A DNA stretch of 64,000 bases from the NCBI GenBank assembly GCA_949825045.1, contig OX463806.1, forward strand, positions 42,680,208 through 42,744,207. The letters run 5' to 3'. Positions within the stretch are counted from its first letter, which is position 1. Each line of letters starts with the position of its first letter. A model generated the notes under the pieces. That model worked only from the letters and a program-made list of their open reading frames with translations. It was not told where the DNA came from and made no database searches. The DNA comes from Argyresthia goedartella. Taxonomy: Eukaryota; Arthropoda; Insecta; Lepidoptera; Argyresthiidae. Positions 19,270 to 31,360 of this stretch are shown in pieces. Both the position numbers and the translations under genes were made by a program.

Positions 19270-20510
19270 TGATTATTATACTATTTAACAGACGACAAAA
19301 ATTTTGATATAGAGTATTAATATAAGCGTTAGGTCAAAACTTATGTCTTCTAATTTAGTTATCTCAGCGATGTTTTTTGTAAGTAATATGTGTATTTGTT
19401 TGTTTTAAATTTATATTGTTTGTTAAATGGGTCTATAGTAATGTGAGATTGCAGTTTCACAATCGTATATAATTAGGATTTCATTGTGCCACCAGCGGAT
19501 CAGGTATGCAACTGAAAGTAATAAAAAGCTAAATTTGACAAGAGGAGGTTATGGTGGCTAAATTTTAATGGGGTTCTAGGTTAGGTTAGGACGTAAGTAA
19601 AGAAGCGAAACCGGAGCGTAGCAGAGCGAAGTGTATGCAAATAAAAACAACATTTAATGATATGAATATTACCTGATATACTTTTTGATTTCTTTGATTT
19701 AGTGTGAAGTTTGTGCGGAATTTAAGTTTTAATATTAAGATGTTTCAGACTACAATAAAATGTAGTCTTTAGAATGTTTATGCTTCTATATTTATGACTT
19801 TAAAATGTAGGCGTATTTAGGCAAAATTATTATTAGGGTTTACAAAATTTCGGTTAAAGGATTTATACCCAACAAGATTATCACATTTCATAGTATGCAA
19901 AACAGTGAACTTTTAAAAATATCGAAATGGTTCATGCCTGGTGCGTCGCCAGTATATTTACTCGTACTTGACGTAACACACTGCCGCGTGTCTTGATATA
20001 TTAACTGCCTTTATCATATCATCACCATTATGGGAAGCACATCTCTTCTTTTTCATTTGATAATTCATAAGTTTTGTGATTTGTTAACAGTTATATGCTC
20101 TCGTAACCAGTGCTGTGTGTGGTCGAGTGTGTAGTTGGCGAAAATGAATAAAACGAAAATAAAATAATAGAATCGACTAAACGAAAATACGTGTGGGATT
20201 ATGCGCCACCGGCAGATATTTTTAATATAATACAAACTTTAGTCATATAAACAACTAGATAATGTTTCAAAACCATAAAAACAATAATCAAAAATAAATA
20301 TCAATGTTATACACATGGATTAACTTAACTTAAAAGTAAAGACATTTATGTGTATAAGCGGACTGTGTTCGCCCTTGACCCACTTGAGTAGTTCACGGAA
20401 TACATTACACTATCTAACTGTGAAGGCTCCAGTTATCTTGATTGCTGTCCGATTGTTGTTCAGAACGAACCGACACGCAAGGTTAGATTAAATATAGGGT
20501 GTAAGTTGTT
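19270..20510. other. Intergenic
   Basis: No gene recognised. A two-unit GGTTAGGTTAGG motif near 19572 is too short to be telomeric. Confidence 0.4.
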
Positions 20511-20511
20511 T

Positions 20512-20640
20512 TTAGGGTTCCGTTCCCCTTATAGAATCACTTTGTTGTCCGTCTGTCTATCCGTCTGTCCAGCGGACCCGACGGATCTGTCATGCAAGAT
20601 CCTTTTTCTCAGGAAGGCGTGGAGGTATCAAGATGATATA
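20512..20640 (+). mobile_element. GGTTCCGTACCC-related repeat, left end
   Basis: TTTTTAGGGTTCCGTTCCCC and GTCCGTCTGTC are followed by diverged sequence. It is a subfamily distinct from the 18590 copy. Confidence 0.55.
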
Positions 20641-22310
20641 TTGGCTATGCGAGCATAACTTAACAAACATAAACATAAAAAAGACAAAAATCTTATAATT
20701 TAAACCCCAATAAAAACAACACCTAAACCCTCTCTGAAGTTAAAGAACAATAAATTAGGCAAAGGGGATATAACAGGCATTAAATTGTTAGGCCGGACAA
20801 TAGGCACAACCCTCTGCAAAACACATATCTCTTCAATAAAGACCAAATTTTAACTCTCAAAAGAAAAACCGGGAAAGAGTGTGCTCTGTCAACTTATTAT
20901 GCCTACGCTCATACGTGGTTAGGTTACGGGCACAGTTGAGATCTGTAGTTCCGGGATAATGCTCTGGGATGATAGCGTCAAAGCTAAATACTTGTTTGCT
21001 ATTAAAAAGAAAAGTGTTCGAATTAAAGCTAATATTCAACACTTAGTCAGTTGCAAACCCCACTTCTTTTATTTGACGACCAACAATTTTAATACTTATT
21101 TTTATTATACTTACTTATTACTAAGTTCTCAAAAACGGCGCAAATTATGTGTTGAAATTTGCTATAAGGGGGTTTTTTGGGGCGAAAAGTCGATCTTACT
21201 GGGTCTTATAACTGGGAAAACGCGCATTTTCGAGTTTTCAAGCTTTAATCTTTTCCGCACAATGGGATCGGTAATTTCGATTTAGGATATTGGAAATAAG
21301 CCAGAAATTCCAATGACAATAAAAAATTACATCCTCATTCCGCCACATCACCTGACACAAATTGCGTTGCAGCGTAACCAAACAGTTTAGTTGAAATGAG
21401 TTCGAATCCAAATACATAAGAGGAGGACTCCCTCAAACTCCTTGCTTGCTAAACGCTCACTGGCGAGTTAAGTAGTGTCGTTTGAACAGCAAAAGTGACT
21501 TAAATAGTTAGTTGTTGATTAAGGTGATACGAAACAATATGGCTTTTTTTTTCGAATCCATTTCATCGATTTAATTTAAATGATTTTATTTTTATTATTA
21601 ATATACAAGATTCTCATTGAAGGAAAACACGATTGGGTGAAATTTTCTCGATAGAATTTAATTGCGAAAAGACCTCTAAATTGTTTAATTTTTTCCAGTA
21701 ATTCTGAAATCCTTACTTATTTCATTGCGGAATTGCATTAAAAATGTGGATATTATGCGTTAGTAAAATCTCCTTTTTTTTCTGAAAAAATAGCGTTGTT
21801 TATTTTGAAACAGTTTTTATGTGGTTTGGCGCTACGTTGTCTTTTTTGCCCTATTCCGTCCCTCTGACGCTGCGGGTCTTTCCGCCTGGAGTAACGGGGA
21901 CCTTTGCACGGACGAGGTATCCCCTTAAGTTGAGTTGAATAGATCACGATCCTATTTTTCGGCCAGTTCAGTGCGAAGTAGCCCCCTCTCGCTTCTCTCA
22001 CACCCCACCAACATACCATTGTAGGGGCACTGTCCCCATCGCCAATACACACTTGACACTAGTTCCAATATTATTACGACGTCCCATATAAACACTAATA
22101 AACATTTTCAATCATAAAATCGATGGGGTTTGGAAAAAAACACTCGAAGTATGACTTGCCCGGTTGTAAAACTATAGGTAAGTTCATGGTGCTATGCATG
22201 TTGAATTCCTCTTTCAATAAAGATATCTAGTTATAAAATTGGTCATTGAGTCAGGCATGTCTCTGCCACTTAAATGGGCAAATTAGGAAGTTTGAAGACA
22301 TATTCATACT
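20641..22310. other. Intergenic; one shared GC-richer block
   Basis: No gene assigned. The block about 21830-22040 (minus-strand frame 22052-21753, with MVCWWGVREARGG) resembles 34030-34115 (MVWWDVGERG) at both DNA and peptide level. It is therefore more likely a dispersed repeat than a host exon. Confidence 0.35.
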
Positions 22311-22556
22311 TTATACGTTATTGAACAAAACAAAACATGGAGACCGGCGCACTTTGCCAGCCGTTAAAAACTCATGAACAAAGGCCACCGCAACCGCAAC
22401 TCGAAAGAGTTTCACGACCAGTCTGTTTTGAGTACAGATTTCGTGATGGTCATCCGCAAAGGGCACTCCACTAAGCGTTAAAACGATTTCTTCATCTGGA
22501 TCCAGTTTTATGTCGGGAAATTCTTCTTCCAGTTCAAAATTCAATTCAAAATTCAA
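22311..22556 (-). CDS. Unrecognised short open frame
   Basis: An 81-codon minus-strand frame. Its acidic N-terminus (LEEEFPDIKLDPDEEIVLTL) is followed by a hydrophobic, basic C-terminal part. The balanced amino-acid composition is more gene-like than that of neighbouring frames, but there is no motif, no clear splice context and no relative in the window. The start codon at 22556 is followed by a near-duplicate (MNFELNFELEEE) caused by a short ATTCAA-type repeat, which weakens the case. It could be a remnant exon or chance. Confidence 0.2.
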   Translation of the reverse strand: MNFELNFELEEEFPDIKLDPDEEIVLTLSGVPFADDHHEICTQNRLVVKLFRVAVAVAFVHEFLTAGKVRRSPCFVLFNNV

Positions 22557-22559
22557 AAA

Positions 22560-24800
22560 GAGTTATTTCCATAAGAAACACATAGGTAACATTTGGAGAA
22601 TGTCAAATTTTAAACTAACACATGTATAAGGTACAGGGAAATATAGAACTCAATTTGAATTCCATCACCTCAATGTTTTAGATGCTGGAGGCAATGAGGC
22701 GACTAGAAACCTCCAGCTATATACGTTATTTTTTATAGAATTGGAGCAAACACCTTCCCAAGCTTTCTTGTCTTCTACATAATCTGATATTTTTAGTAAG
22801 CTTTTTACATAAGTGATTTTTAACAACATTTTTAAATTTATTTACAGACAATTCTTGTAACTCTGTTTAAAAGATACATTAACCTTATGGAGCCTAGTAG
22901 TAGGTATAGCTGGTTTATTCCTATTTCTAGTGTTGTCATTGTGCCTGTCGCTATTCTTAGCAAATTTATCAATATTTTTGTGGACGTACATTAAGTTTTC
23001 ATAAATATACTGACACGGCACTGTCGTAATGATATTTTCCTTAAATTTACATCGCAGTGACTCTCTGGGACCCAGTGTTTGACGACATCATCAATTTATA
23101 TTGTAATTAGTAGTTGACAGTCTTATATTATTTACCTAGGTTGTTCCAGTCACTTTACTGGCCGCACCAATTGATACATGTCCATTCATTCGTGCAGGCT
23201 TTTACTATACTAGGTATCTGATCCTTAAAAGGAAAATATACCTGAGAACATTGAGGTCCACCGTATCAAATGCTTTTTTCAATATCAAAAGCAAATATAC
23301 ATACATGTTCTGATACCAGCGCGTCATTCTTCTTCTAGTACCCTGCGTAGTGTCAAGAGGTTGTTGCCACTAGTGGTAACCTATAATGTTACCGATACAT
23401 ATTTCGATTTGATCCAAATATAAAAACTTTGTGTCTCATTGCTAATTTCGTCTTTCATTTTAAAACTATCTTGTCAAAACGATTCCTTCACAAAACCTCC
23501 AAATCATGAGGTTGGTAGCCGACTGTACTCAGCCACCAGGCTGTGGCCCCAAGCGGGAATAGAAGTATGAAAATAACGCGATTAAATTTTAATAATATAT
23601 ATATATAATATATAGATATAAACTGTGCAATTTAGCTGTTGTCGTGACGCTACCTTGTTTTCCAACACGCTGGCTTTCGGTTAGACAGATTGTTAAACGT
23701 TTTCGACGATGCTTTATTTAAATCAAAATGCTAGTGACTTGGTTAAACTTCGGCATTTAATTAACGGTCTAGCTAGAGAGTAGTTAAGTGTCTGATTTAA
23801 ACAACCAAGCGCGACAGATCTATTGCGAAGAAAATTTGCTTGATAGAGCCGAGTTCTTTTATTGTCTCGTCTAGTTCCTTGAGTAGGTTTGTGGCGAATA
23901 TGCGAAGTCCTGTATTGCACATTGTTGTGCGGTGATAGTCATTGGTGTATCGAGGATTTCTGGTTTTTGGGATAGGTTCTTGGACCTTTTCATTCTAGGA
24001 CTCCTGTTATGTCCTGGCCCTGTTTTGGCGATAACCTATAACCATTGCTGGAGTATTCCTTTTTATAGTTTCGGGACTACCTGTTGGGCGATTATCGTGC
24101 ATACGATATACGGATATCAACACTATATATCAAGAGATTTTGTATGGGAATCACTCTATACCCGCCAATTTTCGAGCGGTGTTATTGGGCGTGGATATAT
24201 TTTCATTGTCAGCTATTGTCTGACCATTTTCTAGCTAATCAGGGTTTATTAGAGGTACGTTAGTCTTAATGCCTTAGGAGTTAGGCCTTCTGATTTTCTT
24301 GATCCTGATTTCGCAGTGTGACATTGGGATATATCGTGGTATTTACCAATGGTCGATTGAAGTTGGTGCCGTCTGTAATAATGGTACACATTAAGCAAAC
24401 AATTTCTTGGGTGTACTTACTTAAGCCTTCAAAACTGCTTTGAATTCGTGTTTTTAATCATTATCTTTTATTTCCTCAAGAAATCGTTGGCATTATTTCA
24501 GTTGTGGTCTGTTGGTCGGAGTAATATATAGAGTTTGGTCTGTTGTATATTTACCAGCGCAATTCGGTTTTCCTGCGATACAGCGGTTTTAAATAAAAGT
24601 CGCTTCTGAGCTACTGTTTTTCTAACCCTACAGGTTAAATAGATTTTTCAGTGTAATCTTCGATATGAATTACTCTCAAGGGTACTAACAAGATATAAAA
24701 AAATAGTAGATACATGTGTGTTTGCTAATTATGCCTTTTTTGAGTTGATAGAAACTCTAATACATGTGGCCCGACATGTCATGCTTGCCCAGGTGGTTTA
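22560..24800. other. Intergenic, unclassified
   Basis: There is a TA microsatellite at about 23597-23618. The region 23720-24240 has a long plus-strand frame (23932-24234) and an overlapping minus-strand frame with some coding-like stretches in shifting frames, possibly an old element. I could not name it. Confidence 0.35.
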
Positions 24801-24804
24801 TATT

Positions 24805-25165
24805 TTTATCTACACACGTATCATAAACCCTCTTTACTGCGTCTAAAAACCGCACATTAAGACCAGCATAAGTAAAACTATTTGGTAAAAACTCATTTCC
24901 TTATTGAAATTATATTTGTCTGTGAAGTTGTCACTACAGAACAAGCTAAACAACTGCAGAGCAATGATCAATGCCACAATGCCGGTCAAACATGCGGTTC
25001 CTGAACACATCAAAGAGAGCTTATGATATGTGTATAGATAAACTAGTGTATGTAACTGTACATAATTAGGCATCAAAACTCTCGAGTGATATTATTATTA
25101 AACCCACTCTCGAGTATTAATGCCCTCTATTATGTAGCAGTCACATAAACTACTATTAAGTAATC
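24805..25165 (+). mobile_element. Large MITE-like family, copy 2 (internally deleted)
   Basis: Inverted ends ATCTACACACGTATCATAAA / CTTATGATATGTGTATAGAT, then the terminal palindrome around CTCGAG and the end CACATAAACTAC. About 100 bp of the interior, present in copies 1 and 3 (the TTCGAACGCCGACGCCCGCC region), is missing. Confidence 0.8.
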
Positions 25166-25950
25166 GTGGCAATCTACATGTTGTAACGGAAACTTGTAGT
25201 CATATTTTATAGGTTTGTTATGGATATCGCCTAGGCAACTTTCACTATAAACCCGATTTGATCAGAGCAACTTGCTGCCCGGACCAAAATGTATGAAGAA
25301 GTAAAAAATTATGTTGCTCTGATCAACAGCCGTGGATTTTTTATATAATAAAATAAATAAATAATTTTGATTCATAGTGAAAGTTGTTCAGAATGATGTA
25401 ACAACCCCTTAAAATATGACTACAACTTTCTGTCTAAGTTTTCCCGAATCATTTAAATTTATTTATTTATTTATTTATTTTATTTATTTTGTTGATATCG
25501 TCTAAACCGATGTGAGCGAGTCGCATAGTATTAATATGTCCGCTTTGCTTTCGTCACCATAGCAGAAACATCAAAACAATATCATAAAGCCCCTATGCAT
25601 CCTACACACGATCCGCAATATAAATACGAAAATTACTCCGCCTTCTGCTAACCTGACTTTGATAGATGACAATGGTTTTGTTCGGGCGACGCACGGCAGC
25701 CAGCTAATGGCGTTCTTACCCCAATCCTATCGGTGGGTTAACGAATATTATTGTTCTGTTACCTAACAATTTGGTGAAACATATTAACCCATCAGAAGTA
25801 CAATGTTTCGGCTTGATTGGCCATTCGAGTAGTGCCGTAAATTGGGGTGAATACAGACTTATGCAATAGAAAACAAGCAACAAAAACACTCAATTTACAG
25901 TTGTGCGTGAAAACGAACGGTCCCTAACATAGAAGTGTCATGATCTTGAC
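25166..25950. other. Intergenic with a spaced inverted repeat
   Basis: TTGATCAGAGCAAC (about 25257) and its complement GTTGCTCTGATCAA (about 25313) flank about 45 bp. A (TTTA)n run lies near 25456-25485. No gene. Confidence 0.45.
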
Positions 25951-26169
25951 AATACGGTATTTGACAGGGTGGTCCAATAAATCTAGACACGTGTTTCAAG
26001 CTGAACCTATTTCAACAAAACCGTTTGACAATATCAGCTTTGCATATTTCCAGCAGTTGTATTTTATACAACTACAGCTTTTGACTATGACGTCACTTGC
26101 TACTATTTCATAGAACTCATAAACCTTCCTAAAAAGTATCTATTTTGACTAACAGTCAAATACCGTATT
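25951..26169. mobile_element. Short MITE, 219 bp
   Basis: Perfect 15-bp terminal inverted repeats AATACGGTATTTGAC and GTCAAATACCGTATT, with a non-coding interior. Its left interior (GGGTGGTCCAATAAATCTAG) could belong to a Tc1/mariner-like family. No duplicated target is evident. Confidence 0.7.
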
Positions 26170-26234
26170 AACGAAAATGACAACACTTCCGCTGATGGGT
26201 GTTTTAAAACACGTTCCACTTCACGTTACTTTAA

Positions 26235-26690
26235 TCGTTTATCTACACAAGTATCATAAGCCCTCTTTACTGCGTCTAAAAACCGCACGTTAAGACCAGC
26301 ATAATGTAAAAATATTTGGTAAAAACTCATTTCTTATCTGAAAATTTGTACATTATGACCATAATGTACAAAAAATTGTCAAATTATGACATTCAAATTT
26401 CGAAAGCCGACGCCCGCCTGCGTGCCGCCCCTAGTTTGTCTGTGAATTTGGTACTACAGAACAAGCTAAACAACTGCAGAGCAATGATTAATGCCACAAT
26501 GCCGGTCAAACATGCGGTTCCTGAACACATCAAAGAGAGCTTATGATATGTGTGTAGATAAACGAATGTTTGTAACTGTACATAATTAACTCTCGAGTGA
26601 TATTATTATGAAACTCGCCTTCGGCTCGTTTCATAAACCCACTCTCGAGTATTAATGCCCTCCATTATGTAGCAGTCACATAAAATACTA
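26235..26690 (+). mobile_element. Large MITE-like family, copy 3
   Basis: The most complete plus-strand copy: left end TTTATCTACACAAGTATCAT, interior CGACGCCCGCCTGCGTGCCG, right end GCTTATGATATGTGTGTAGA. Then the CTCGAG palindrome with a central GAAACTCGCCTTCGGCTCGT loop, and the end CACATAAA. The frame 26316-26546 is inside the repeat and not a gene. Confidence 0.8.
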
Positions 26691-26888
26691 ATTTGTTGTT
26701 GAAAATCTATACTAAATAAAATAAAAACGTGCAAAAGAGGGGCCTTGTATGTTTTAAGGTCTCAAAATATTTTGAAATGTCACCAATATCTTCACTTAAA
26801 CTTCTCTTTTGTAAGGCAGAATAGAGACTGCAACTCCCAGAGGTCGTTAAGTTATCGGCCGTTGTTAATTATATCACAAATAATTTAC

Positions 26889-27018
26889 TGTAGTGTACGA
26901 ACACACCTTTACCATAACCCTATATAAACTGATTGAATGTGTCAAATACGAATAATTAAACGCCTGTCTATTGAAGTAAGACTTGTCTCGATTCACCACC
27001 TATAGGCCGATCCTTATA
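26889..27018 (+). repeat. Left LTR of the TRIM-like element
   Basis: GTACGAACACACCTTTACC, TATA box CCCTATATAAACTG, ATTAAACGCCTG, GTCTCGATTCACC, CCTATAGGCCGATCCTTATA. Confidence 0.7.
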
Positions 27019-27665
27019 TGGCCTGAATATTTTTTGAATATTCATGTGATCGAAGTGATGTGGACAGAAATAAACAATTAAAAGTGTCTATTTTCTGGAG
27101 CACCATACTTAGCTATTTATGTCGAAAGCGCCAAAAAGTGTGCATGTGAGTGGATAAAATCCGAGGATACAGCCTCTGCCGGGAGTCATAGTATATGAGG
27201 TGACTGATGATCCCCTGCACAGAGAGACACCAAGGAGACGATGACCACCGTGTAACAGTGATGTGCGAGTTACGTGAGTGTTGTGATAAAGTTATTTATA
27301 ATTGTGTAAGAATCGCCATATCGTTTTCTTTATAAATTTGTATCAATGATACAGTGTGTGCTTTACTGAAATATGGTTGAATATTTAGATCAATTTAAAT
27401 AAAAAACTAGTGTTTTTTGTACACAAAGTATTGTTGAATTATGTGTGTTATGCTTGCTGAAAATTTTGTAACAGATATTACCGTATCAGAAAAAGAAGTT
27501 AAAAAAAAAGAGTTGGAGCTAAAATGAAGTGTGTATTTATACAATGTTATTTGTTGTTATTGTATTTTTTAAAGTAAATATTACTCGTTCATCGTTATTG
27601 TGATGTTATCTTAGGTGTTATGTCAATGGTTTTCATGAAATTGAAAAAATATTAAACATATTTTA

Positions 27666-27682
27666 TAAAAAAAAGAAGGAAG
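27666..27682 (+). promoter_or_regulatory. Polypurine tract of the TRIM-like element
   Basis: A17-type purine run ending GAAGGAAG, one base before the right LTR start. Correct position and strand for plus-strand priming. Confidence 0.6.
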
Positions 27683-27683
27683 C

Positions 27684-27818
27684 TGTAGCGTGCGAACACA
27701 CCTTTACCCTATCCCTATATAAACTGTTTGTATATGTCAAACATTGATCATTAAACGCCTGACTATCGAACGTAACAATTGTCTCAATTCATCGCCTATA
27801 TATAGGCCGTTCCTTACA
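27684..27818 (+). repeat. Right LTR of the TRIM-like element
   Basis: GTGCGAACACACCTTTACC, CCCTATATAAACTG, ATTAAACGCCTG, GTCTCAATTCATCGCC, TATAGGCCGTTCCTTACA; ends CA. Confidence 0.7.
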
Positions 27819-29100
27819 TTTCAACTTTTTGCGTATTAAATAGTCCTTAATATATATATAAATAATATACTTATATAATGTACAAACAAATGAACACTTA
27901 TGCGCAAAGGCGAGCTTATCTCTAAAAAGAGATGACTTCCAGCAAACCTAGGCAGAACAGGAAAGTTTATTGCTAGTAAGAGCAGTCTAGTGCACAAATT
28001 AAATAATCCTTCCTTGTTCTACAATTTAGCACAAGTGATAGTATCTAAAATCGCTATCCAGTCAACACCCCCAGTCCGTTTCGGTTGAAACGAAACTCAG
28101 GCAAAGTTGTAATTGGTTTCAGTTTAATTACCTACACTTTAAGCCGACCTATAAATCGAATACTAAGCTCATTTAGTTCACAAAGACCACAGAACGCCAA
28201 CAGGAACTTTGTGAACTTGGGGCTGAAGGGGGTGCGGATTTAACCGTTCGCTTGCCAGTCGTCCCTTCGCTGCTCAAAAAGTCTCATGTATGTTGACAAA
28301 TAAATAAGAGATAGTAGGACCAACTCCATATTTGTATTGTGATGTCAAATTTATTGAGAGACTAGTATTAACTCGTTCCAAGTAGTGGTTAGGGTTTAGG
28401 GAGCTCGCTGTGGGTCCGTGAAATCGACGTGTGTGACCCTTAGAGGTAGAATTTGTAGAGAAATAAAGCCAAACATTGTGAGACGTATTTGTGACTGTTG
28501 ATTTGTATTGAAAATATTAAAAATTGTTTCAATCAATTCATCAATATGTTTAAAAAAATATTGATGAAAAGCGAAATATCTTGGATTATGTAAATTTTTG
28601 GCACTGTGCTTATTCACTGCACCACCAGCACTTTTGTACACTATAATTTACTGACATTTCGTTTAGAAACACTTCTATTTAGTCGAAAAATGAAATTCAT
28701 AACAAATTCTTCACGAGGCTTTTTTGTTATAGTTATCCCTTTAGGGAAAGGTTGAGGTCATACCGCCTTATGAGTTGTGATGAGTTCTTTTCTGTAATTG
28801 TCTTCATAAATGTTGCCATCTGTGTATTATAGTCTCTTGAAGGCCACAACACAAGGCCATGTCTTTCATATGTTTAATTTTTCTTTTCTACCTTTTCTAT
28901 TAAATATGTTCCTTCGAATCTGTAGGGGATTTCTGAAAGGCCAAAAGGCCATTTTTTTTTGTACATCTTTAGAATTATTCTTTAAATAGAATGTTCTTAT
29001 TCATTTTGATTTCTTCTATAGTGGTAATTATGCAAATGTAAATCGTTGGATGCATGTCAAAAAAAATGCCTCTAGCCAGAATTTTCACTCTTATGCTACA
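27819..29100. other. Intergenic
   Basis: No gene. GTTCACAAAGACC and GGAACTTTGTGAAC (28178-28218) form a short imperfect hairpin. The frame 28396-28641 minus shows no motif. Confidence 0.4.
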
Positions 29101-29175
29101 GGAATAGACTAGGTCAAATATATTGGTAAAGGTGAGGGTAAGACCTTTACCATTGTATTTGACCTTGTCAATTCC
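29101..29175 (+). repeat. Imperfect hairpin, miRNA-precursor-like shape
   Basis: AGGTCAAATATATTGGTAAA pairs with the complement of ACCTTTACCATTGTATTTGA across a loop of about 10 bases; arms are about 30 bp with few mismatches. It may be a small MITE. There is no direct evidence of expression. Confidence 0.4.
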
Positions 29176-30572
29176 TCGCTCTGTTCCTCTATCGTCATCG
29201 ACGAAGTAGTTTCTTGAGTGATGCTTAATCTATGGTTTGACCGATGTGGGCTGAGCATGATGATGAAGATAATGGGCTAAGATACAATAACAAAATGAAT
29301 CAGGTGGGCCGGGATTCATACTAACTTAGTATATAGGCCAGCCCTGCAATTCAGTTTCTTAGGAGACTTGCACCAGAATTTTGACTGCCGCTTATTCAGT
29401 GTAAACACAAATTAAGTACAATAAGGTCAAGTTACCACGGCTAGGCTATTGCCTGTCAGCTATCCCATTCAGCATCGCCGTGTTGTATTAAGTTGAGTTA
29501 AAACTTTTTAGCAGCTATCAAAAATGTGGTTTAAGACGGCATTATACTATACAATTCGACGCCCAGGGCAACGTCCACTATTAATACAATTTCTGTTAAA
29601 AAATCACATCAAAACCTGCGGTATAGCATGTATAACGGATTTGCAAGTTATTGGGTAGTTTTGACTTTCTAGAGCGTTGGATGGGTCAATCAGCTATTTG
29701 ACGTTTTCCGTGAAAAGTATGACGTTGCACGGCAAACGTCAAAACGCATGCATTTCTTTTGCGTCGTTGTAGCGAGTGATAAGTTAGCTAATGCCGCTAT
29801 GTTAGTAGAGTACCTTTGCAAACGATTTCTGAGGAATACCCGCACAATTACGAAGGCGTCTTGGTAAGTTAGTTTCTTGCTTGGCTTGTCGCATCTCCGG
29901 AGAGCGGATCAGAGTCTCTTATAGCAGTGACGCCTGACACTTCCGGGAGCGCTGGGATCGAAATGGGATTTGAGATGTAAATTGGAATTTACCTTTGTAC
30001 AGTACATGGGCTACAGCAGGTGCTGCGCTCCCCGTGCATGTCGTAAGACCTTAGGTTTTGCCAACTTAATTGATAACGTGACTTTTCACAGCAAATTTTA
30101 AATATAGCAACATTTTGTGTTTTCGTCTATTGCTTACGTAACTTTGTCACTTCAATAAAGTAAAAAGGTCATAAACTGATTCGGCAGGGGATACTGATTT
30201 TCAGATACCTGCCCTGCCGTATCAATAACTAAACCTTAACTTAATCTGGCCTTCAGCGAAGATAACTCCACGATTTTATTTTTATCTCTTGCACAGTGAA
30301 CCGGGAAATTGCTAAATGATGAGAAGATATTGTTTCCGTTAGTGTAGCACCAATCTATAGCAATATAAAGGTTGTAACAGAAAGCTGTAGTAATACTTTT
30401 TCAAGCAGTTGTTTTTACCATTCTACACCAATAGAATTTTGAGAAAGTCAAAAAAGGTATAAAATAAAAATAAAAATCGGTGTCACATTTTAAGTTGTTC
30501 AGAATGACGTCCCCAACAACCCCTTATAGGTATAATATTACTTCATCCTTAAATAATATTTTCTTTGTATTG
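29176..30572. other. Intergenic
   Basis: No gene or named repeat. GGGCTGAGCATGATGATG near 29248 resembles an RTE LINE 3' end of about 40 bp. Confidence 0.4.
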
Positions 30573-30788
30573 TTTTTCATTTGCGTTTTTTCCCACGATT
30601 AATTTTTTCTCTACGTTTTATTTACTAGTTGTAGTATATGAAAAATACGAATGAAGAAAATAAATGCATAGGAAAATATATGTCTGGCAAAAAAAACACA
30701 AGATTAAAGCGTGTAGAAAAAAATACTTTCTACTAGTATAAAAAAATTATGAAAAAAATAAATCGTGGGAAAAAACGCGAATGAAAAA
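30573..30788. mobile_element. MITE-like element, 216 bp
   Basis: 28-bp terminal inverted repeats with one mismatch: left TTTTTCATTTGCGTTTTTTC, right complement TTTTTCATTCGCGTTTTTTC, both continuing into CCACGATT. The interior is very AT-rich and non-coding. Confidence 0.7.
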
Positions 30789-31360
30789 ATATTACAAGAA
30801 ACATATTATTTCGGAAAATGTGTTGATGCACTCGCCACAGGAGTTCATGGGACAGCGGCATTTCGTGGTAGTTTTAGGTATCTTGCCACAAAATGATGTA
30901 ATCATCTAAACCCCCCGCTTCGAGGGCTAAAATCGATTTTAAAAGACTCACTCGAGCTTATTTATTGCAACAACATAGGCAGGATGCTTGACAGTGCGGC
31001 GACAACTTTGCGAGCGCTTTTCCTTTTTTTTTCTTACTCTGCATTGTGTATTAATATTGTTCTTTGGATTTGGAGTGGAGAAAAAGGCTTTATAAATTGG
31101 TCATACCGTTTATTTTTGTTAGCCCTACACTTGAGACCACAAAATTATAAAATAAACTATTAGCCCCTCGATATTTTTTATTGAGGGTTCGCGATTTTGA
31201 TCCTTATGCCATGGTAATAAAATTTAAAACCTATAACGGGTTTTTGGGTACTACAGTACCCAAGTGTGCTCGAGGGGTTATACATATAATAAATCGGTCT
31301 CGTCTTTCACTCGTCGTCCATATTTTATTCTGTCCACTATCCTTATCTAATAAATGTCTG
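30789..31360. other. Intergenic
   Basis: CCCCTCGATATTTTTTATTG with GAGGG near 31166-31188 is a small palindromic patch. No gene. The frame 31181-31516 runs into the LINE tail. Confidence 0.4.

Larger units (their letters stand above)
26889..27818 (+). mobile_element. TRIM-like compact LTR element
   Basis: Two direct terminal repeats of 130 and 135 bp (26889-27018, 27684-27818) begin TGTAG and end CCTTATA or CCTTACA. Each has a TATA box (CCCTATATAAACTG) and an ATTAAA signal. A purine run (AAAAAAAAGAAGGAAG) directly precedes the right repeat. The 665-bp interior has no ORF. This matches the terminal-repeat-retrotransposon-in-miniature architecture. Repeat divergence, roughly one base in five or six by eye, implies an old insertion. 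A primer site after the left repeat is plausible (starting TGG) but unassigned. Confidence 0.65.

Noticed and set aside
19570..19590. GGTTAGGTTAGG, similar to the insect TTAGG telomere repeat
   Set aside because: Only two units, and not in an array.
29860..29885. GTAAGT splice-donor-like site after a GC-richer stretch (CTTGGTAAGTTAG)
   Set aside because: No open exon upstream and no matching acceptor; short motif expected by chance.
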